DNA of 64,000 bases from Rhizophagus irregularis (GCF_026210795.1 NC_089456.1:3350501-3414500); one strand, 5' to 3'; counted from the stretch's first letter, positions 32,200 to 45,789 are shown. A program made the numbers and translations. The notes: generated by a model not told the origin, from the letters alone.

Positions 32200-32735
32200 T
32201 TATATTATTATATATGGTTCAAATATTTCCCTATCAAAATATTCCTTTAATAATTCTCCATTTACTGGTCTTCTTAAAATTCTTCCATTTAATTCTTTAC
32301 TAATTTTGTACAATCCATTTATTATTACTTCATGTATATAATATGGTCCCTTCCATTTTTCTTCTAGTTTTCCTGTATGTGTTTTGTATTTTATCACGTC
32401 AAAGTATAATACTTTATCTCCTATTTGAAAGTTTTGTTTTCGTTTTCCAATTTTATCATGATATTTCTTTTGTTGTTCTTGTGCTTTTTCAATATTCTTC
32501 TTTGCTTTATTTCTTCTTATTGGTAATTCTTCAATTAGACTGTTAATTCTTTGTGTTATTGTAACTTTTTCATCTTCTAAATTTAATAATATCTTTATTT
32601 CTTTTTCATATATTAAATATCCTGGTTTTAACTTTGTTGAATCATTCTTCTTTGTTCTACACGTGAATAAAACCTCTCTTCCTCCATTTAAAATGTTGTA
32701 AAGGTTAAGGTGTTGTAAAGATTAAAGTGTTACAT
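32200..32735 (-). pseudogene. Integrase C-terminal fragment
   Basis: GKLEEKWKGPYYIHEVII and RRPVNGELLKEYFDREIF match the GPY/F module and tail of the integrase at 22352-23539. Upstream, up to about 32690, the sequence still matches the same integrase at nucleotide level with shifts (for example KLxPGYLIYEK). It then breaks off into a trace of the 17-bp minisatellite. The catalytic core is gone. Confidence 0.75.
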
Positions 32736-35700
32736 CCATTCTAAAACATCCTGACAATTTGTAATTATATATTATATATATTAACTTTCCATTTCCTATC
32801 ATTAATTTAATCTTTATATTCTCATATTCATTTAGCCTTCTTCTTTTAATGTTTCATAAAAATATCCTATATCTTCTCTCAATTTATTTGTTTAATTTTC
32901 TACCATTATTTTCTCATCTTTTAGGCTTGTCATTCATCTTAAATTTAGCGACTAATTTTTATCGATCATTTTCATTAACATTTCTAAAAATAGATCTCTA
33001 ATTTTAGTAGATCACTATATTTAGATTCCATTAACCTAATTTGTTATTTTAGCCCCTCAATCTATCATGTTTCACTATTTAAAATATTTTTCCTTTGTTT
33101 CAAAAATAATTCTTCTTACTCCAGAAATTTTCCACATGTCATCATACGTTTTATATTATTATTTCTAATTAATTTTTATTATTATCCAATTATATTTTCT
33201 TAATATTGCGCAATTTTTCTTCATAATTTTTCTATCGTAATACTCATATCTGATCTCTTAATTTTATCATTTATCTCGATAAATTCTTTGTCCTCAAAAT
33301 AATTTATTTTTACGCGTTTTACGTGTTTTACGCATATTATCTTCCATTTAAATATCCATAAAATTCTACTTATTCACACTCCTTTTTCTTCCCACATTAT
33401 TTTCATTTTTATTATTATTATTATTTTATTTTATTTTATTTTATTTTATTTTATTATTATTTTTTTTTTTAACTCCATTTTTCCTATACTATTTTATCTC
33501 AACTTCCTACGCTGTGATTTTAATTTTTCTTAGGTAAGCAGCGCTAAAGACGGCTGGTTCTATGATGGACTTGGAGAGTCCAAACCTCTGCACATTATAC
33601 GTGTATACTTTTATAGTCCCTAAAGTATAATAAGATATGTTTGGCTCAGTGCCTGAGAACGTTCCGCTACAGTTTTAATGATACTGCTTATAAGATTGTC
33701 AGAAGTCCGAAGGTTTCAAGGAATATCTCGGTTATGCCAAAATGGAATGCAAAACAGATGTCTCCTTCTGACTTGAACGTACTCTATTTATTTTAGGTTT
33801 CTCGTCTCATATTTCTCTGTCCAACAAAATCACTCTTTCAATTAATCAGCTAATTTGTCGATCCATCTAATCTGTTGCTCATCTCATCCATTTGATCACG
33901 CCATTATTTTACTAATTGTAGATCAATTTAATTTTGTAAGTATTCCTCATGGTTGTTTTCTAATTCTTTCCTATTACCTTGCAGCTCTTATTAATATTTT
34001 CTCATAAAATTCTTTACTTTTCTTTTTCCTCTTTTTTTTTTTTTATTTTACGCTTCATTATTCTTTCAACAATTTCATAATGACTCTCGTAACTTTCTGT
34101 TTCACTATATTTCTTGACTTATTGGTAAATAATTTATTATTTCAAAAGAAAATGATTATTATTCTATTTAATATTCTGTAATCTAACTTTACACTTTTCA
34201 ATAATTTTTATAGTCTCTTCATTATAATTCTCACGGTATATACTTTTTGGCTTGTTACTCCTCTCTTCTATTCCTATATAGTAAGTATTATTAAACTTCT
34301 TTTTAAATACTCTTCTTTCTTTTGTAATAATCCAACTCAACCAAAAATCATTTTTTTTTTTTTATTCCATAGGTATATTTTCTTTATTTTTCACTCTTTT
34401 GTCATGTAACTTTTCTTTTAATTAAACTGGATATACTCTTAGATTCTACAGGTAAGCAGCGATAAAGTTTTAGATCAGTTTCAATGATACTGCTTACAGT
34501 CAATATTCGTATCGAGTAGTTAGTTATAGGTGATTAGATGCCTCGCAAGAGGTTAAGGGCGTAAAATTTTCAATCATTAACAAACTATAACTAATCCTTG
34601 CCAACCCTTTAAAACTCTCTTCTTTCTCGCATTTCCCTTTCCCTTTATTATTATTTTCTTCATCGTTGTGCGCTCCTCATTCTGTACGATGTCCCCATTA
34701 CTTTATTAGGTATACGATACACTATTTCAAAGACTTTTACAAACTCGACCTCCTTCAACACATGATAACGACATTAAGAATTATTGCATTTCCTCAAATC
34801 TTTATATTCATTTTATTTCAGAATAGTCTTCTTTATGTATATATTTTATATTCTTTCTCATTTACAATATCGTTATTCTATATCATAATAAATTTTCATA
34901 TTGCTTCTTCTAAATTTAAATTATTCCGCATCATTCCAAAATTTTCCAGATTTCTTAATTTTCCCGTTGTAATAATTTCAAAGATGATCATCATACTTTA
35001 CTTTTCTATTAACATCTCTTCTTTCTAGTTTTCTTTATCTTCTTGTATTCTTCACAACTTTATTATATATTACTTATATTTCTGTATCATATATATTAAT
35101 TAATAAAGTATTAATTCTATCATTAATTTGTTAAATATGAAATTTACACATGATTCTGTTCAACATAAATCTATAACTCAAAAATAAAATTCCTTTTCAG
35201 TGACCAATTATTTTCTCAATAATTTCCAACTTGATTTTTAACTTTTTGTCCATATATTTATACATCATTAATGCTTTACAAATGCTACCATCGTTAATAT
35301 TTTTGCTTTAACTAATTTAACTCTTATTTCATCAAGAAATATTTTATACTATTTCCTTTTTCTGATTCATTTAGTATTCTTCTTACTGTTTCTTTTATTT
35401 CATTTTCATCATCCTTAACTTCTTTTATTAACAAATATTTTTCAATTATCCTATATTTTAATCTTAACTCCTTAATTTCATTCTTATTCTAATCTGCAAT
35501 ACACATTCCTTTATTTTTAAACCATAGTAACGCATTTCCTAATAGATATGTCTTCACAATCTTAAATCATCTTTAATTTTTATCTTTGACAAATATTTTT
35601 CTACTTGATTCGTCTATTCTTTTAGATCTTCTCCTGTTACACCATAAAATATTGGTATTCTATTTTAATCTTTTGTATTACTTCTTAAAATATATATATA

Positions 35701-35865
35701 CTTTACATTCTTTTTACGGTACAAGTTTTGCTCTTTTTATAATTTTAATTAAACATTTTATTTTCCTTTATTTATTAATTCTTTTATTTATTATACATCT
35801 TTTCATATTTCTTATAATTTCACTTCATTTGAAACTCTCAAATTTCATCTCTATATTTTAACTTC
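32736..35865. other. Interior of the second LTR element without genes
   Basis: AT-rich, pyrimidine-rich on the plus strand. No RT or protease can be found. Two related patches begin GGTAAGCAGCG (33534 and 34451) and contain AATGATACTGCTTA, partly inverted to their own start. A TTTTA/TTA microsatellite lies at 33411-33470. Confidence 0.4.
33411..33470. repeat. TTA/TTTTA microsatellite
   Basis: A run of ATT units passes into TTTTA units and then a T run. Simple slippage sequence in the LTR element interior. Confidence 0.85.
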
Positions 35866-36717
35866 TTATTCTTCCATTTCTTGTACACTGGTGAAATATT
35901 CTGTTATCTCCACTATTTCTTTCTTAGTACAGTTATCTACTGATGTAATATCACAACTACTTTCAAATACTCTTTTCTTCTCTATCTTGTCAACTAATAA
36001 ACAAACTTTTTCTGCTTTTTCCATCATTCGTTTTAATCCCTTCTTTGTTCTCTTTACACCTGTTTCTATCATTTCCTTATATATCTTTTCTCGTTCCTCT
36101 TTATCTGTTTTCCTTTTTCTACTTTTCCTTTTCCGTTTATTAATTTCTCATTCTAATCTCTCTTCAAACCTTTTTCCTAAATAATAATGTATTTCTAATA
36201 ACATCAGATTATTCCTTCTTATTTTATAATATAATTGTAATAATGATAATCCTTCATTTTCCTTTTCTAACATTTCTTCATCAATATCTTCTCTTTTATG
36301 TTTTAGTCTATTCATTAAGATTTGATAATTTTCTGATTTAACTATTTCTTCATTTTCTTCATTATTATCAGTCTCATTCTTTTGTATTTCATCATTTATC
36401 TCATTATTTTCATTATTTTCATTTATTACTATATTGTCATTATCATTATTTTCGTCATTCTCATCTTTTTCTGTATTAAATTCTGAATCATCATTAACAC
36501 TTCTATTCTCTGAACTATCATCACTTTCTTTCATTATTACTTCATCAAGTTCAATTTTCTCTTCATTAAATAATTTCTCGGTAATTATTTCACATGTAAT
36601 AACCCAATTCTTTAATCTCATATTATTTTCATCATAGAATTCTATTTCAATACCATCATTTAGTTTTTCTTCAACTTTTCTTAATTCTTCTTTCGGTATT
36701 TTAACCTTTAATTTCAT
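35866..36717 (-). pseudogene. Acidic gag-like polyprotein fragment
   Basis: ATG at 36717 begins MKLKVKIPKEELRKVEEKL, followed by a very acidic Asn/Asp/Glu stretch, then MNRLKHKREDIDEEMLEKE. A TGA near 36148 interrupts, and the same frame continues with a basic block and EMIETGVKRTKKGLKRMME to 35866. Position (next to the 5' LTR) and composition suggest the gag N-terminal region. There are no zinc knuckles and no clear similarity to the other element's gag. Confidence 0.4.
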
Positions 36718-38275
36718 AATTTATTATTTCTTATTTATTTATTATTTCATTAATCAGTCGCCCCTGCCCAAAGGGCAGCTATATATATATTTTTAATTTG
36801 ATATTTTCATATTTTCCTATCAATCATTCATTCCTATTGTTTTATTAATCATTCTCAATACTTCACTAAATTCTTTACTCTTTAAAATATCATATAATTT
36901 AAATTCTAATATTTTCAAAGTTCTAGCTTTGATTCTATAATTTCTCTATACATTCTATAATATAATCTATAATCGCGATTTTATTTATAAAATTTCCATA
37001 TCTTGCGCAAATAAACTGTGATCAAAGCTAGGGATTATTTATAACTGGGGCCGCCCAGTGTCAGACTAATATGATCACCAACAAAGGCTTATTTATACTG
37101 GGGTTCTCACAGTTCTATATACCAAATTAAACTTTTTAATAACTTTTAATCTTTTTCTTATATTAACTTCCAAAATATTTATTTCAAATCTATTTCATAT
37201 TATTTTATTTCTCGCATTTCGTTTTATAATTCATTAATATTTTCTTATTATAATTGGATAACCACGGATTTTTAAGCGATCAACGTACTAAAATTTCTGT
37301 TGACATAACGCCCCTGGTGACACAACTATTTCTTCTATTATTTTCTTATTCATTTATATTTTTATTAATCAGTCACCCCTGCCCAAGGGACAGCTATATA
37401 TTTCTTTTACTGCGCCTTATCACGTGACTTATACTTTCTTTTATTTCTTTTATTTACTGCGCTTCATCATGTGATTTACATTACTCACGTGATTTGTACA
37501 ACATTTTATATTGTTTACGCAACATGCTTACGCAATTTCTTTTATTGCATCATTTTATTTAATATAATTCATTATTATCTTTTATAATCTTTCATATCAT
37601 TCTTTTATTGTAATAAAATTATTTTCGTATAATAACATTTCAATATTTCTCATATATACAATATCATTTAATTTTCTTCTTCATTTAGTAACCTATACTG
37701 GGCTTGCCTTTACTTTCTTCATAGAAGTATAGTAGTTTACGGGTTTGTCACTAATAACTTTTCTCTTCTTATAATACTTTTGAATTTTTCAATCATTTAT
37801 TAACTTCTTATTATTCACAAAATTCATTCTCCTTATAAATTTTTATTTTCATTCAATTTTTAAATCTTTTCATTATTATCTTGAATATTTCATTTATCCT
37901 TTCGATATATACTTTTTTAATATATCGTATATTTCATTTCTCATATATTCCGTAATATTCCTTTTTCATAATATTACTTTTACTATATCCTTTTTTATAT
38001 ATAGTAACATTTTTCTTATATTTCAGATAAGTCTTCCTTATCTTATCATTTCTTTGATGATTTCTCATATCATCCTTCCTTTCTCATATTTCTTTGATGA
38101 TTTCTCATATCATCCTTTCTTTCTCATATTTCTTTGATGATTTCTCATATCATCTTTTTCTTATTAATTTTACAAATTTTTTTTTTCATTTTCTCATATT
38201 ATTTTCTTCTATTTCTCATTTAGATTTTGTATGAAGACAACAATCTTTTACTTTCTCGCGAGCATGCACCAAAAA
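36718..38275 (-). other. Leader of the second LTR element
   Basis: Non-coding region between the 5' LTR and gag. A patch of about 35 bp containing CCCCTGCCCAA and CAGCTATATAT occurs twice (36754-36788 and 37366-37400). Another pair of short patches near 37047 and 37093 share ACTGGGG. A 40-bp tandem repeat lies at 38051-38155. Next to the LTR the element-strand sequence TTTTTGGTGCATGC may be the primer-binding site. Confidence 0.4.
38051..38155. repeat. 40-bp tandem repeat, about 2.6 copies
   Basis: Units start at 38051, 38091 and 38131 with TCTTTGATGATTTCTCATAT, nearly identical to each other. It is close to the 5' LTR of the second LTR element. Confidence 0.85.
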
Positions 38276-38766
38276 TGTGACACGCCGCCCATAGGATATT
38301 AAAATAAAATAAAATACCGTATGTTACCACTGACGTATTGAGTTCGAATATTATCTATGCTTGGTTTAAAATAAGAATTAGTTACAAAAATTACAAAAAA
38401 CATTATTTTCTTACCAAATATTATTTTAAAATCTCGAACTTAATAATATAATATTAATTAATTCTCAAGCGTACAATGAGCATATTCATATTAAATAACT
38501 TTTTAATAATTAATATTTTAATATTATTTTATTTGAGCCAAAAATTGACTGCCGAATTTCCTATCGAAATCCACTTGTATTTATACATTTTTAGAAAAAA
38601 TATTTCTAATATTTCTAATATTTCTAATAAAATTTGAAGATCTATTATCATATGACTATCTCGTTACACTAAACTAAACTATAAATATAATTTTATTGGC
38701 TAATTATTTATCTATCGGTTAATTATTTATCCTTATTCTATTTTGTTGTATTTTTCAGTTATTATA
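38276..38766 (-). repeat. 5' LTR of the second LTR element
   Basis: Plus-strand TGTGACACGCCGCCC ... TCAGTTATTATA. The last dinucleotide is TA instead of CA, a single change from the partner LTR. It is followed by the target duplication GCGC. Confidence 0.88.
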
Positions 38767-38770
38767 GCGC

Positions 38771-38934
38771 GATCATGTTTATTGATAATAATGTTGAAGT
38801 AATACAATATATTTACAAAAGTAAAATAAAATAAAGTATTCTAAATAAATTTAAACATTATCAATACACTGCCCCTCCAAAAGGAAAAGACTGACCTGTC
38901 ACCTTGAGGTCAAAGGTGACATGTCATGAAAAAC
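38771..38934 (-). other. LINE 3' UTR
   Basis: Non-coding sequence after the ORF2 stop. It continues across the LTR insertion to the poly-T run at 31610-31621. It contains a small inverted motif, TGACCTGTCACC / GGTGACATGTCA. Confidence 0.45.
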
Positions 38935-40256
38935 CTAAAAATTTGACCAATGACCTCCCTTCTCAAAAACTAAGCTATTCCATAGCTCCCAACGTGAACT
39001 TACTATTTTATCTAATTTGTTAGCCACTAATTTAGACTTGTTGGCCGATTTTTTCATCTTAGTATTGATCCCTTTCTGATGTTCTAAATCAGCTAATTTA
39101 ACATTTCTATACTCCCATATAAAAATTTTAAAGTCAAAAATTAATTTATTAACCAAACCATCTAATAACTTTGTCTTATCTTTATCTAATATTTTATAAC
39201 TCTTAAATAAGTTAATCAGATCTATATGTATAAAACCTTTTGCTAGCATAGACAAATTATATGCCTTATTAAAGTCCCAAATCCTACAACGCAAGATTTC
39301 TTTAAAAATGTTATCAGAATTTACATTTTCCACTTAACTATTAGTTAATATCAGTTCATGTAAGTGTTGCTGAAATTTACCGGTTTACTTGTCCTAAATG
39401 TTCACATTTCCATAAATGTGTATATGTTTCTTTGTCTTTTAAACACATAGGATATTTCCATTTGGAACTATAAACATGTGGCTTCCTTTTAACTAAATTA
39501 TCCAGCGTTGGTAATTCTTCTGTCCAAATTTTGACTTTAAATGAATTTAATTCATGTTCTGAAAAATTTGTTAATTTAGTATTACCTTTAAGCACTCTAA
39601 ACGTACTTGACCAGTCTATCTCTGTAAGCATCTCAGAATTATTCCAACAATCATTTCTGTGTAAGTTGAAAAATTCTTCTATCCATTGAGTTTCCCTTAT
39701 GTGTTTAATCATAATTGTAACTTCTTTCTCAATAGGGTTATGATTCCAACAAACATTTCCTTTATACATTAAAAGTCTTGGATCGATAAAGACAGGATCG
39801 TTATTTAAAGCCTCTTTAGCTAGTTTATCTACTACATTATTGTATTCACTATTATCATGTGCTTTAACTTTGACTAGCAATACTGTCAAATTGAAAAATT
39901 TGATTATTTTGAAACTTAGTATCCACCATGCGTTGTATTGACGCTTTCCTCTAGATATCTGTTGTAAAGACTCTTTTTTTAATTGATTGAATATATTAAT
40001 TATGGCTTGTGCATCAACATATATTGTAATGTTCGCGTCTTTGAGACAAACTAGTAACACTAATATGATTGCTATAAGTTCTGCTTTAAATGCTAACGGA
40101 TTGTCAGTAATATTAACATTAAATTCAAACTTTTTTGGACCACTGATCAAAAAAGCACTTCCCATCTCAACTGATGTCAGTGAATATTTTTTAAATGACT
40201 CATCTGTATATGCTTCTATATCCTTGACAAATTCTAAACTATCTTTGATCTTTAAC
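38935..40256 (-). pseudogene. LINE ORF2: RNase H and C-terminal zinc finger
   Basis: RNase H motifs follow in order: DIEAYTDESFKK (first Asp), AFKAELIAI (Glu), ITIYVDAQAIINIF (second Asp), VKAHDNSEYNNVVDKLAKE (His/Asp). The C-terminus has YPMCLKDKETYTHLWKCEH, a Cys-His finger typical of such LINEs. After a stop near 39377 a further frame (39333-38935) encodes a Lys-rich tail. The RNase H frame is cut at 40256, where the hAT-like element has inserted. It follows the RT half at 41823. Confidence 0.8.
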
Positions 40257-41822
40257 AGGACCCCGGATATCTCCAAAACAGGTCATAAGTCACACTTTCG
40301 GGTAAACATAGCATGAGCTTGAATTTTATTAATTAATGCCGAAGTAACTTTAGAGAAACACAGAGTGATCTAAAAAGTACCGCAACAAGTGCAGAACTAA
40401 TAGAAAAACAAAGAACAAATAATCTTCTGAAATTACAAATAAGAAAAGCTAAGATTAAAAATCCCACCCTCTCTATATAAATAACTACGGCTACTCCCCC
40501 CAAATATATCTCAAAATGAGTAAAGTCGACTATGCTATACGTAACCCATCCAGCGCCGTACCCACTCCTAGAATCGGTAAAGAACCTTTGAGCTACCATT
40601 AGCACTATCAAAAACGCCTAAAATTCAATTTCCCCTATTTGACTACATACTATGGATAACAAACCTATTTCACAAAGACCTCTGGGAACTTTTTAGTGTC
40701 GTGCAGTCCAGCCAATGGGGAACTTTTTAGTGTCGTGCAATCCCCGAAGGGACACCCACCTCATTTCGAACGATCCCAAATGGAGGACACCCACCTCATT
40801 GCGAACAATCTATCGACCTAAGATCTACCTAGATAAGTCAATCCAATGATAGTCCATCATGTGACCACCTTGATCAGCATACTACAAAAACTGCGATACC
40901 CAACCTGTCACCCCCCTTATCACTCCAATGATGATCGATTTTGAAAATTGTAACACCAAGCCACCATGACGATCAAATTTTCCAGTATCCCCCACCCCCC
41001 AAAGAAAATAAGGTTATACCGAAAAAAGCGACCAAGAAAAACAAAAAGCAAAAAATAAAGACATAAACCTCAGGAAAACTCGAAGTGCAATGAGAAAAAC
41101 CTGAGTAAAATTCACCAAACATACACCTCAACTCCGTCTCCTTATTTTAGAAGACTAACTCCCCAGTTAACAACATCAACTAGCAAGAAATACGTTGGTC
41201 AAGAGCTCTTTCCAAGAAATACCGGTCCGGCCTGCGAACCACTTGGCCAGTTAGACTTTAAAGGCGTAGGAACCAAGATGCACTACTTTTCAACCTTTCA
41301 GAAAGCCCAGGGGAACATTCGTATGGAACTGCCATCTTACAGTATTATTGGTAACTCCAAGACTCATGATAACGGTCCTAACTCAATATAAGCCGTAAGG
41401 AGTTCGGGCGAAACTAAAGACCTCAGTAATAACTTCATATAACATCGAAAAGTCCTTTTACTATTACTCAAGGCAAAAAATCCTCATATTTTTCATCCAT
41501 AACTTCATGGGAAAAAATGGGCAGAGCCCAACGGGGGAGAAAGTACGATCATCATCAAGTCACACTTTCGGCAGATTGGCCCATTTTCAGGTTTCCCAAA
41601 AATCGTTTTTTGTAAATATCTCGGCATCCAGTGGTCCAATTTTGATGAACTTTTTTTTAAATTGTAGAGCTAAATGAGGGCTACAAAATAAAAAAAAGTT
41701 CATTAAAATTGAATTACTGGATGCTGAGATATATACAAAAAACGATTTTTTGAGTTTCAGCAAAAAGGGGTGTTTTTGGCCAAAAGTCCATTATGACCTT
41801 TATATTAGATATCTGGGGTCCT
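40257..41822. mobile_element. AGGACCCC-family hAT-like element, long copy with internal cargo
   Basis: Ends AGGACCCCGGATATCT and AGATATCTGGGGTCCT, flanked by a perfect 8-bp duplication TCTTTAAC (40249-40256, 41823-41830) in the LINE ORF2. The right 270 bp equals the short element at 21827-22112 in inverse orientation. The middle (about 40310-41560) is unlike either neighbour: more G+C, with GACACCCACCTCATT and AACTTTTTAGTGTCGTGC each repeated. It has no transposase. A 92-codon hydrophobic frame on the minus strand (40611-40333) is open but lacks a known domain. Confidence 0.85.
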
Positions 41823-44800
41823 TCTTTAACAGTTTATTTCTAACACTTGGCGAATGAATAAATGTCAATAAATTAGAAGGGGTCCGATCTGTAACACTAT
41901 CTACTAACTTCGTGATACTATTATTTTCGGCTTGTGCTAAACATTCAAATACCGACATATCCAATATGTATCTATCATCTATGCTTTTCGCATTGATTTT
42001 GACTGATCTGTCAGTATCGTTTATGGTTAACAGGCATCTCTGTTTGACACTTTTCCTTTTACTCTTTGTATGAATTTCTTTTAAATCACAACCTGAACAT
42101 TTTTTAATAATAGGCAATTGTACAGAAGGAGATATATTATCAACTCCAATATCATGTATCCAATGTTCAACAATTGTACCTTCAACCTCTGTTTCTATAA
42201 CTCTTCCTAAATACACGACAGCATTTTTCTCATGATAAAATGCTAACCAGTTACGTTTTTTAACTTCTGGAACCAAGTCTTTACTGATGCACTTGTAATT
42301 TCTTTCCATGTGAAATTCACTTTTAAGTCTTCTAGATGAATCCTTTTCCAATAAACACTTCTGTTCTATAGATTTAAACCAACTAGGTTTACGTCCCTTA
42401 GTATTAATCCCTAATGTTATTCTTAAATCTCTATAATTTAATAATCGATCACCTCCTGAGGAGATCAGTTGACTAATAAAATATATGCTGTGTTTCATTA
42501 ACTGTTGGTTCATTCGATTTTTGAATAGTTCATTATGTGTAAAGAAATCAGTTATACACAATGAACCCCCTCTAATAATATTCTCATCTTGTCCACTACT
42601 TCTAAAAGTTAAATTGTGATCATACATTATTGCTAATGTTGCTGCTAAAATGTTATATTTGACCTTAAGATCACATGACTTAATGTTCCATTCTGTCGTT
42701 GGCGATTTAGTTAAAATCATTTCAGATTGTAACTGTTTATTACGTATCCTTGTAATAATACCTAATACACCTTGTGTATTGAACTGATTGTATAACCTTG
42801 TTACTTGTCTTTGTAATTGTATCGTACCAATGTCCTTAACTCCATAACCTAATGATGAGTGTATTACACTATTTGGTATAGTAGCAACCAGTGATGTTTT
42901 CTGTTTAAACATAGAGCGACATAATTTATTCAATTGTTCTATCTGATTATGATTCCAAATTGTTAACTGTGATTTATATTCAATCCTAGGTATGATGACA
43001 TGATTGTATATATATTTCATTTGTAGATCGGTAACTCGTTTCTTACGTATAATCCTATTATAATTTCTAATTATATCTTTACATTGATTTAAAACGAATT
43101 TCGTGTTTAGGTCTAAATTAACCCAAACTCCTAGAATTCTGACTGATTCTCCCGCCTTAATCGGTTTGATTTTCCTAATCTCTGATCCAAAATTGATATC
43201 AATTTCTCCGTCTATAGTTTGTATTTCTTCATTTGTTGTCATTGCAAACTTCTCATAGTTTATCTGAATATTATTCATCTTATTGAATTCATTTGCTATG
43301 TCCAGGATTTTCTCTAGCATATATTTACTTCCTGTCAACCACGTTACGTCGTCCATGTACGTTTGAGATGAAACAATAGCAGATAATGACTTTTTATGAG
43401 GTACTTGTATATTAGTTTTCCAGGAGTGTTCTATCTTGTATCCCAAACGTAAACTATCAATTTCTGTCAATAGTGGATCGTAATATATTGTCCACAAAAG
43501 AGGTGAAATGACCTCCCCTTGATCTATCCCGATTTGCGATGTGAACTGTGGAGTAACACCATTATATCCAATTATAGCTTTTTTACTGTTCACGAATAAG
43601 TTTGTAATCAATTGTATCAGTATTTTAGGGATTTTAATTCTGTCTATCGCCAGTTTTAACATCTCTACATCTACCCGGTCATATGCCTTAGAAAGGTCTT
43701 GGAATATCAACCAAATGTGTTTTTTGTTGACTTTAGCGTCTTCTATACAGGTATTGATAATTCGTAATGATGTTTCTGTAGATCTGCCAGGCAATGCTGC
43801 GTGATTACCACCTTTAGTATATTTTTTTCCGCAATTACAGCTGATAACCTTTTCATAATGATCTTAACTAACGTTTTCCTCAACGTCTCTAAGAGTATTA
43901 TAGGTCTTGTTTTAGTCAACATGTGTTCCCATTCTATATAGTCTTGGGTATAGGATACAACAAGGCTTCTCTCCATTCCCCTGGTATATCTCCTATTTGT
44001 AAACACATATTTGCTAATTTCAGCGTTAAAGCCTTCATATTGGTACCCAAATGTTTTAACTCTTCATTCGAAACCTTTGATGGACCAGCAGCTTTATCTT
44101 TAGTCAACTCCTGTATCGTATCCATCCACTCTTCTTCCGTGATCTCCTTAACGGTAGCATTATACCAATCTGTGTTAATATCATTTTTTGGTGCATACTG
44201 CCTCTGCCATCTATCGCTCATTGCAATTCCATCATTCATCTTTTTCCCAGCGGCATTTTGATAATGTTCTATCATTGCTTCTGTAATTTCTTTTTCTGTC
44301 GAACATAACTGTTTTTGGCCGTCCTTTTTTATAAGAACTTTATCTAGTACTATTTTTTTTCTTTTCCTATTTAATATTGAATCCAGCATATGTTTTTTAT
44401 TATCTTGTAATTCCCTGCATCATTTATCAACATAGTATTTGATCTGTTCCTCTTTGTATAAGTCATCTTCTTCCGCATATTTGATTTGTGTAATTTTAAA
44501 CAGATCGATGATCAGATCTTTAAACTCTTTAATATTCATTTTTAGCAGTGGTTTCTTTTGGATCTGTAGTCTTTGCAGCAATTCCATAATTGTATCATAA
44601 TATTGTTTGATAAAGTTATATGTGACATCCGGTTTGGTCAAATCTTTGAGTTTTTTATTTGTTAACTTCATCAAAATTAAAGAAAGTTGTCGAAGTTTCT
44701 TCTTATAAAAAAAACAGCTTCTGGTAAATTATCTTTATTCGGATGCGGTTTCTTCGTTGGTAAATGTTTTTCGCTTTATTTATTATCTGCTTTATAGAAT

Positions 44801-45757
44801 TCCATATTCTATTTAGTGTAGTCGTTGTAGGACATTCTTCAATTTTTAACATTTTTAATTCTTCCTCTAGGATTAATTCCGACTGCTCTGTGAATGTCTT
44901 CCATTGATCATCTGTAATCTTACTGTAATTGATGACTTTTTCTACTTTATGTCTTCTATTCATAGCCATTTGCAGTTTTTTGAAGATATCATCAATGCTA
45001 AAATATGACGTGACTGCTGAATGGTCCGTATTGAAAATGTGAATTTTATTCGTTAATGCATATATCAAGTCTGGGATCAATTCAAAGTTCACCCAATTAA
45101 AGTTGATTCTTGATGTAATATTGTTACGACGCCATATTGACAATGGTTTGGTGTGAAATAGCACATTCGTGTCTTTAAATCTATAGTTGTTTAATATTTT
45201 AAACAAGCTAAGTTTCCACGGTATTGATAAATTTTTCTGTTGTTTGTCTAGAAATTCTTCATATTTAATATTAAAATCTCCCAAGACTATAATCCGACTT
45301 TAAAGTTTACGTTCTTTTTTTATAATGTCATTAATTTTGTCGTATAACTCCAAGATTTCTGTTTTTTGTGTATTATTCGCGTAATTATACACTAAGATTA
45401 TTGATAAATGAATCTTGCCTTTCATGTACATCGTCAAGTGTATTAATCTTCCTTTGAATAAGTCTTTGGTTTGTACGTGTTTAGCATAAGCTTTTTCCAT
45501 AATAATCCCAACACCAGCGGAATAGTAATTTTATCATCATACGCTCATCACGAATTATATTCCTTTTCGTTTCGGTATAAATTTTCCACACTGCTATTTT
45601 TAAGTTTGGTTTCTGTTACCCCCAGGATATTAATCTTATTTATTTTCATGAAATTTAATAATTGTTCTTGTTTCAGATTGGTATTTAGTCCTGCCACATT
45701 GATTGTCATTATTTTAAATGTATTGTTGATATCCATAATGCCATCTTTCGCTGGCAA
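41823..45757 (-). pseudogene. LINE ORF2: endonuclease and reverse transcriptase
   Basis: 45757: KIMTINVAGLNTN, KINKINILGVTETKL (endonuclease start), a shift near 45530, then GDFNIKYEEF and NTDHSAVTSYFS, the catalytic Asp/Asn and the DH of the APE fold (to 44703). RT: MLDSILNRKRKK and EEWMDTIQELTKDKAAGPS, LANMCLQIGDIPGEWREAL, PIILLETLRKTLVKIIMKR, DLSKAYDRVDVEMLKLAID, QGEVISPLLW, then YMDD at about 43350 within SSQTYMDDVTWL. Six or so frame breaks lie between 45757 and 43794. The last 664-codon frame runs to 41800, its end lying inside the inserted hAT-like element. Confidence 0.85.
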
Positions 45758-45789
45758 TATATTTTGGGTTTATTGTTGGTGTACAATCA

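Larger units (their letters stand above)
31635..38766 (-). mobile_element. Second LTR element, degenerate and non-autonomous
   Basis: Two LTRs (31635-32135 and 38276-38766) are flanked by GCGC (31631-31634, 38767-38770), the duplication of its insertion into the LINE 3' UTR. The polypurine tract is at 32136-32149. What is left inside is an integrase C-terminus (32200 onward), a trace of the 17-bp minisatellite, and an acidic gag-like frame (35866-36717). RT, RNase H and protease are not visible. It appears related to the Ty3 element at 20641-31085 through the shared integrase tail. Confidence 0.82.

Noticed and set aside
34666-35861. Plus-strand hydrophobic frames of 91-120 codons inside the second LTR element
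   Set aside because: Phe/Ile/Leu-rich translations of pyrimidine-rich DNA on the strand opposite the element; no domain.
40333-40611. 92-codon minus-strand frame inside the hAT-like element
   Set aside because: Hydrophobic and open, but with no recognisable domain; kept only as a remark because it may be part of a non-coding transcript.
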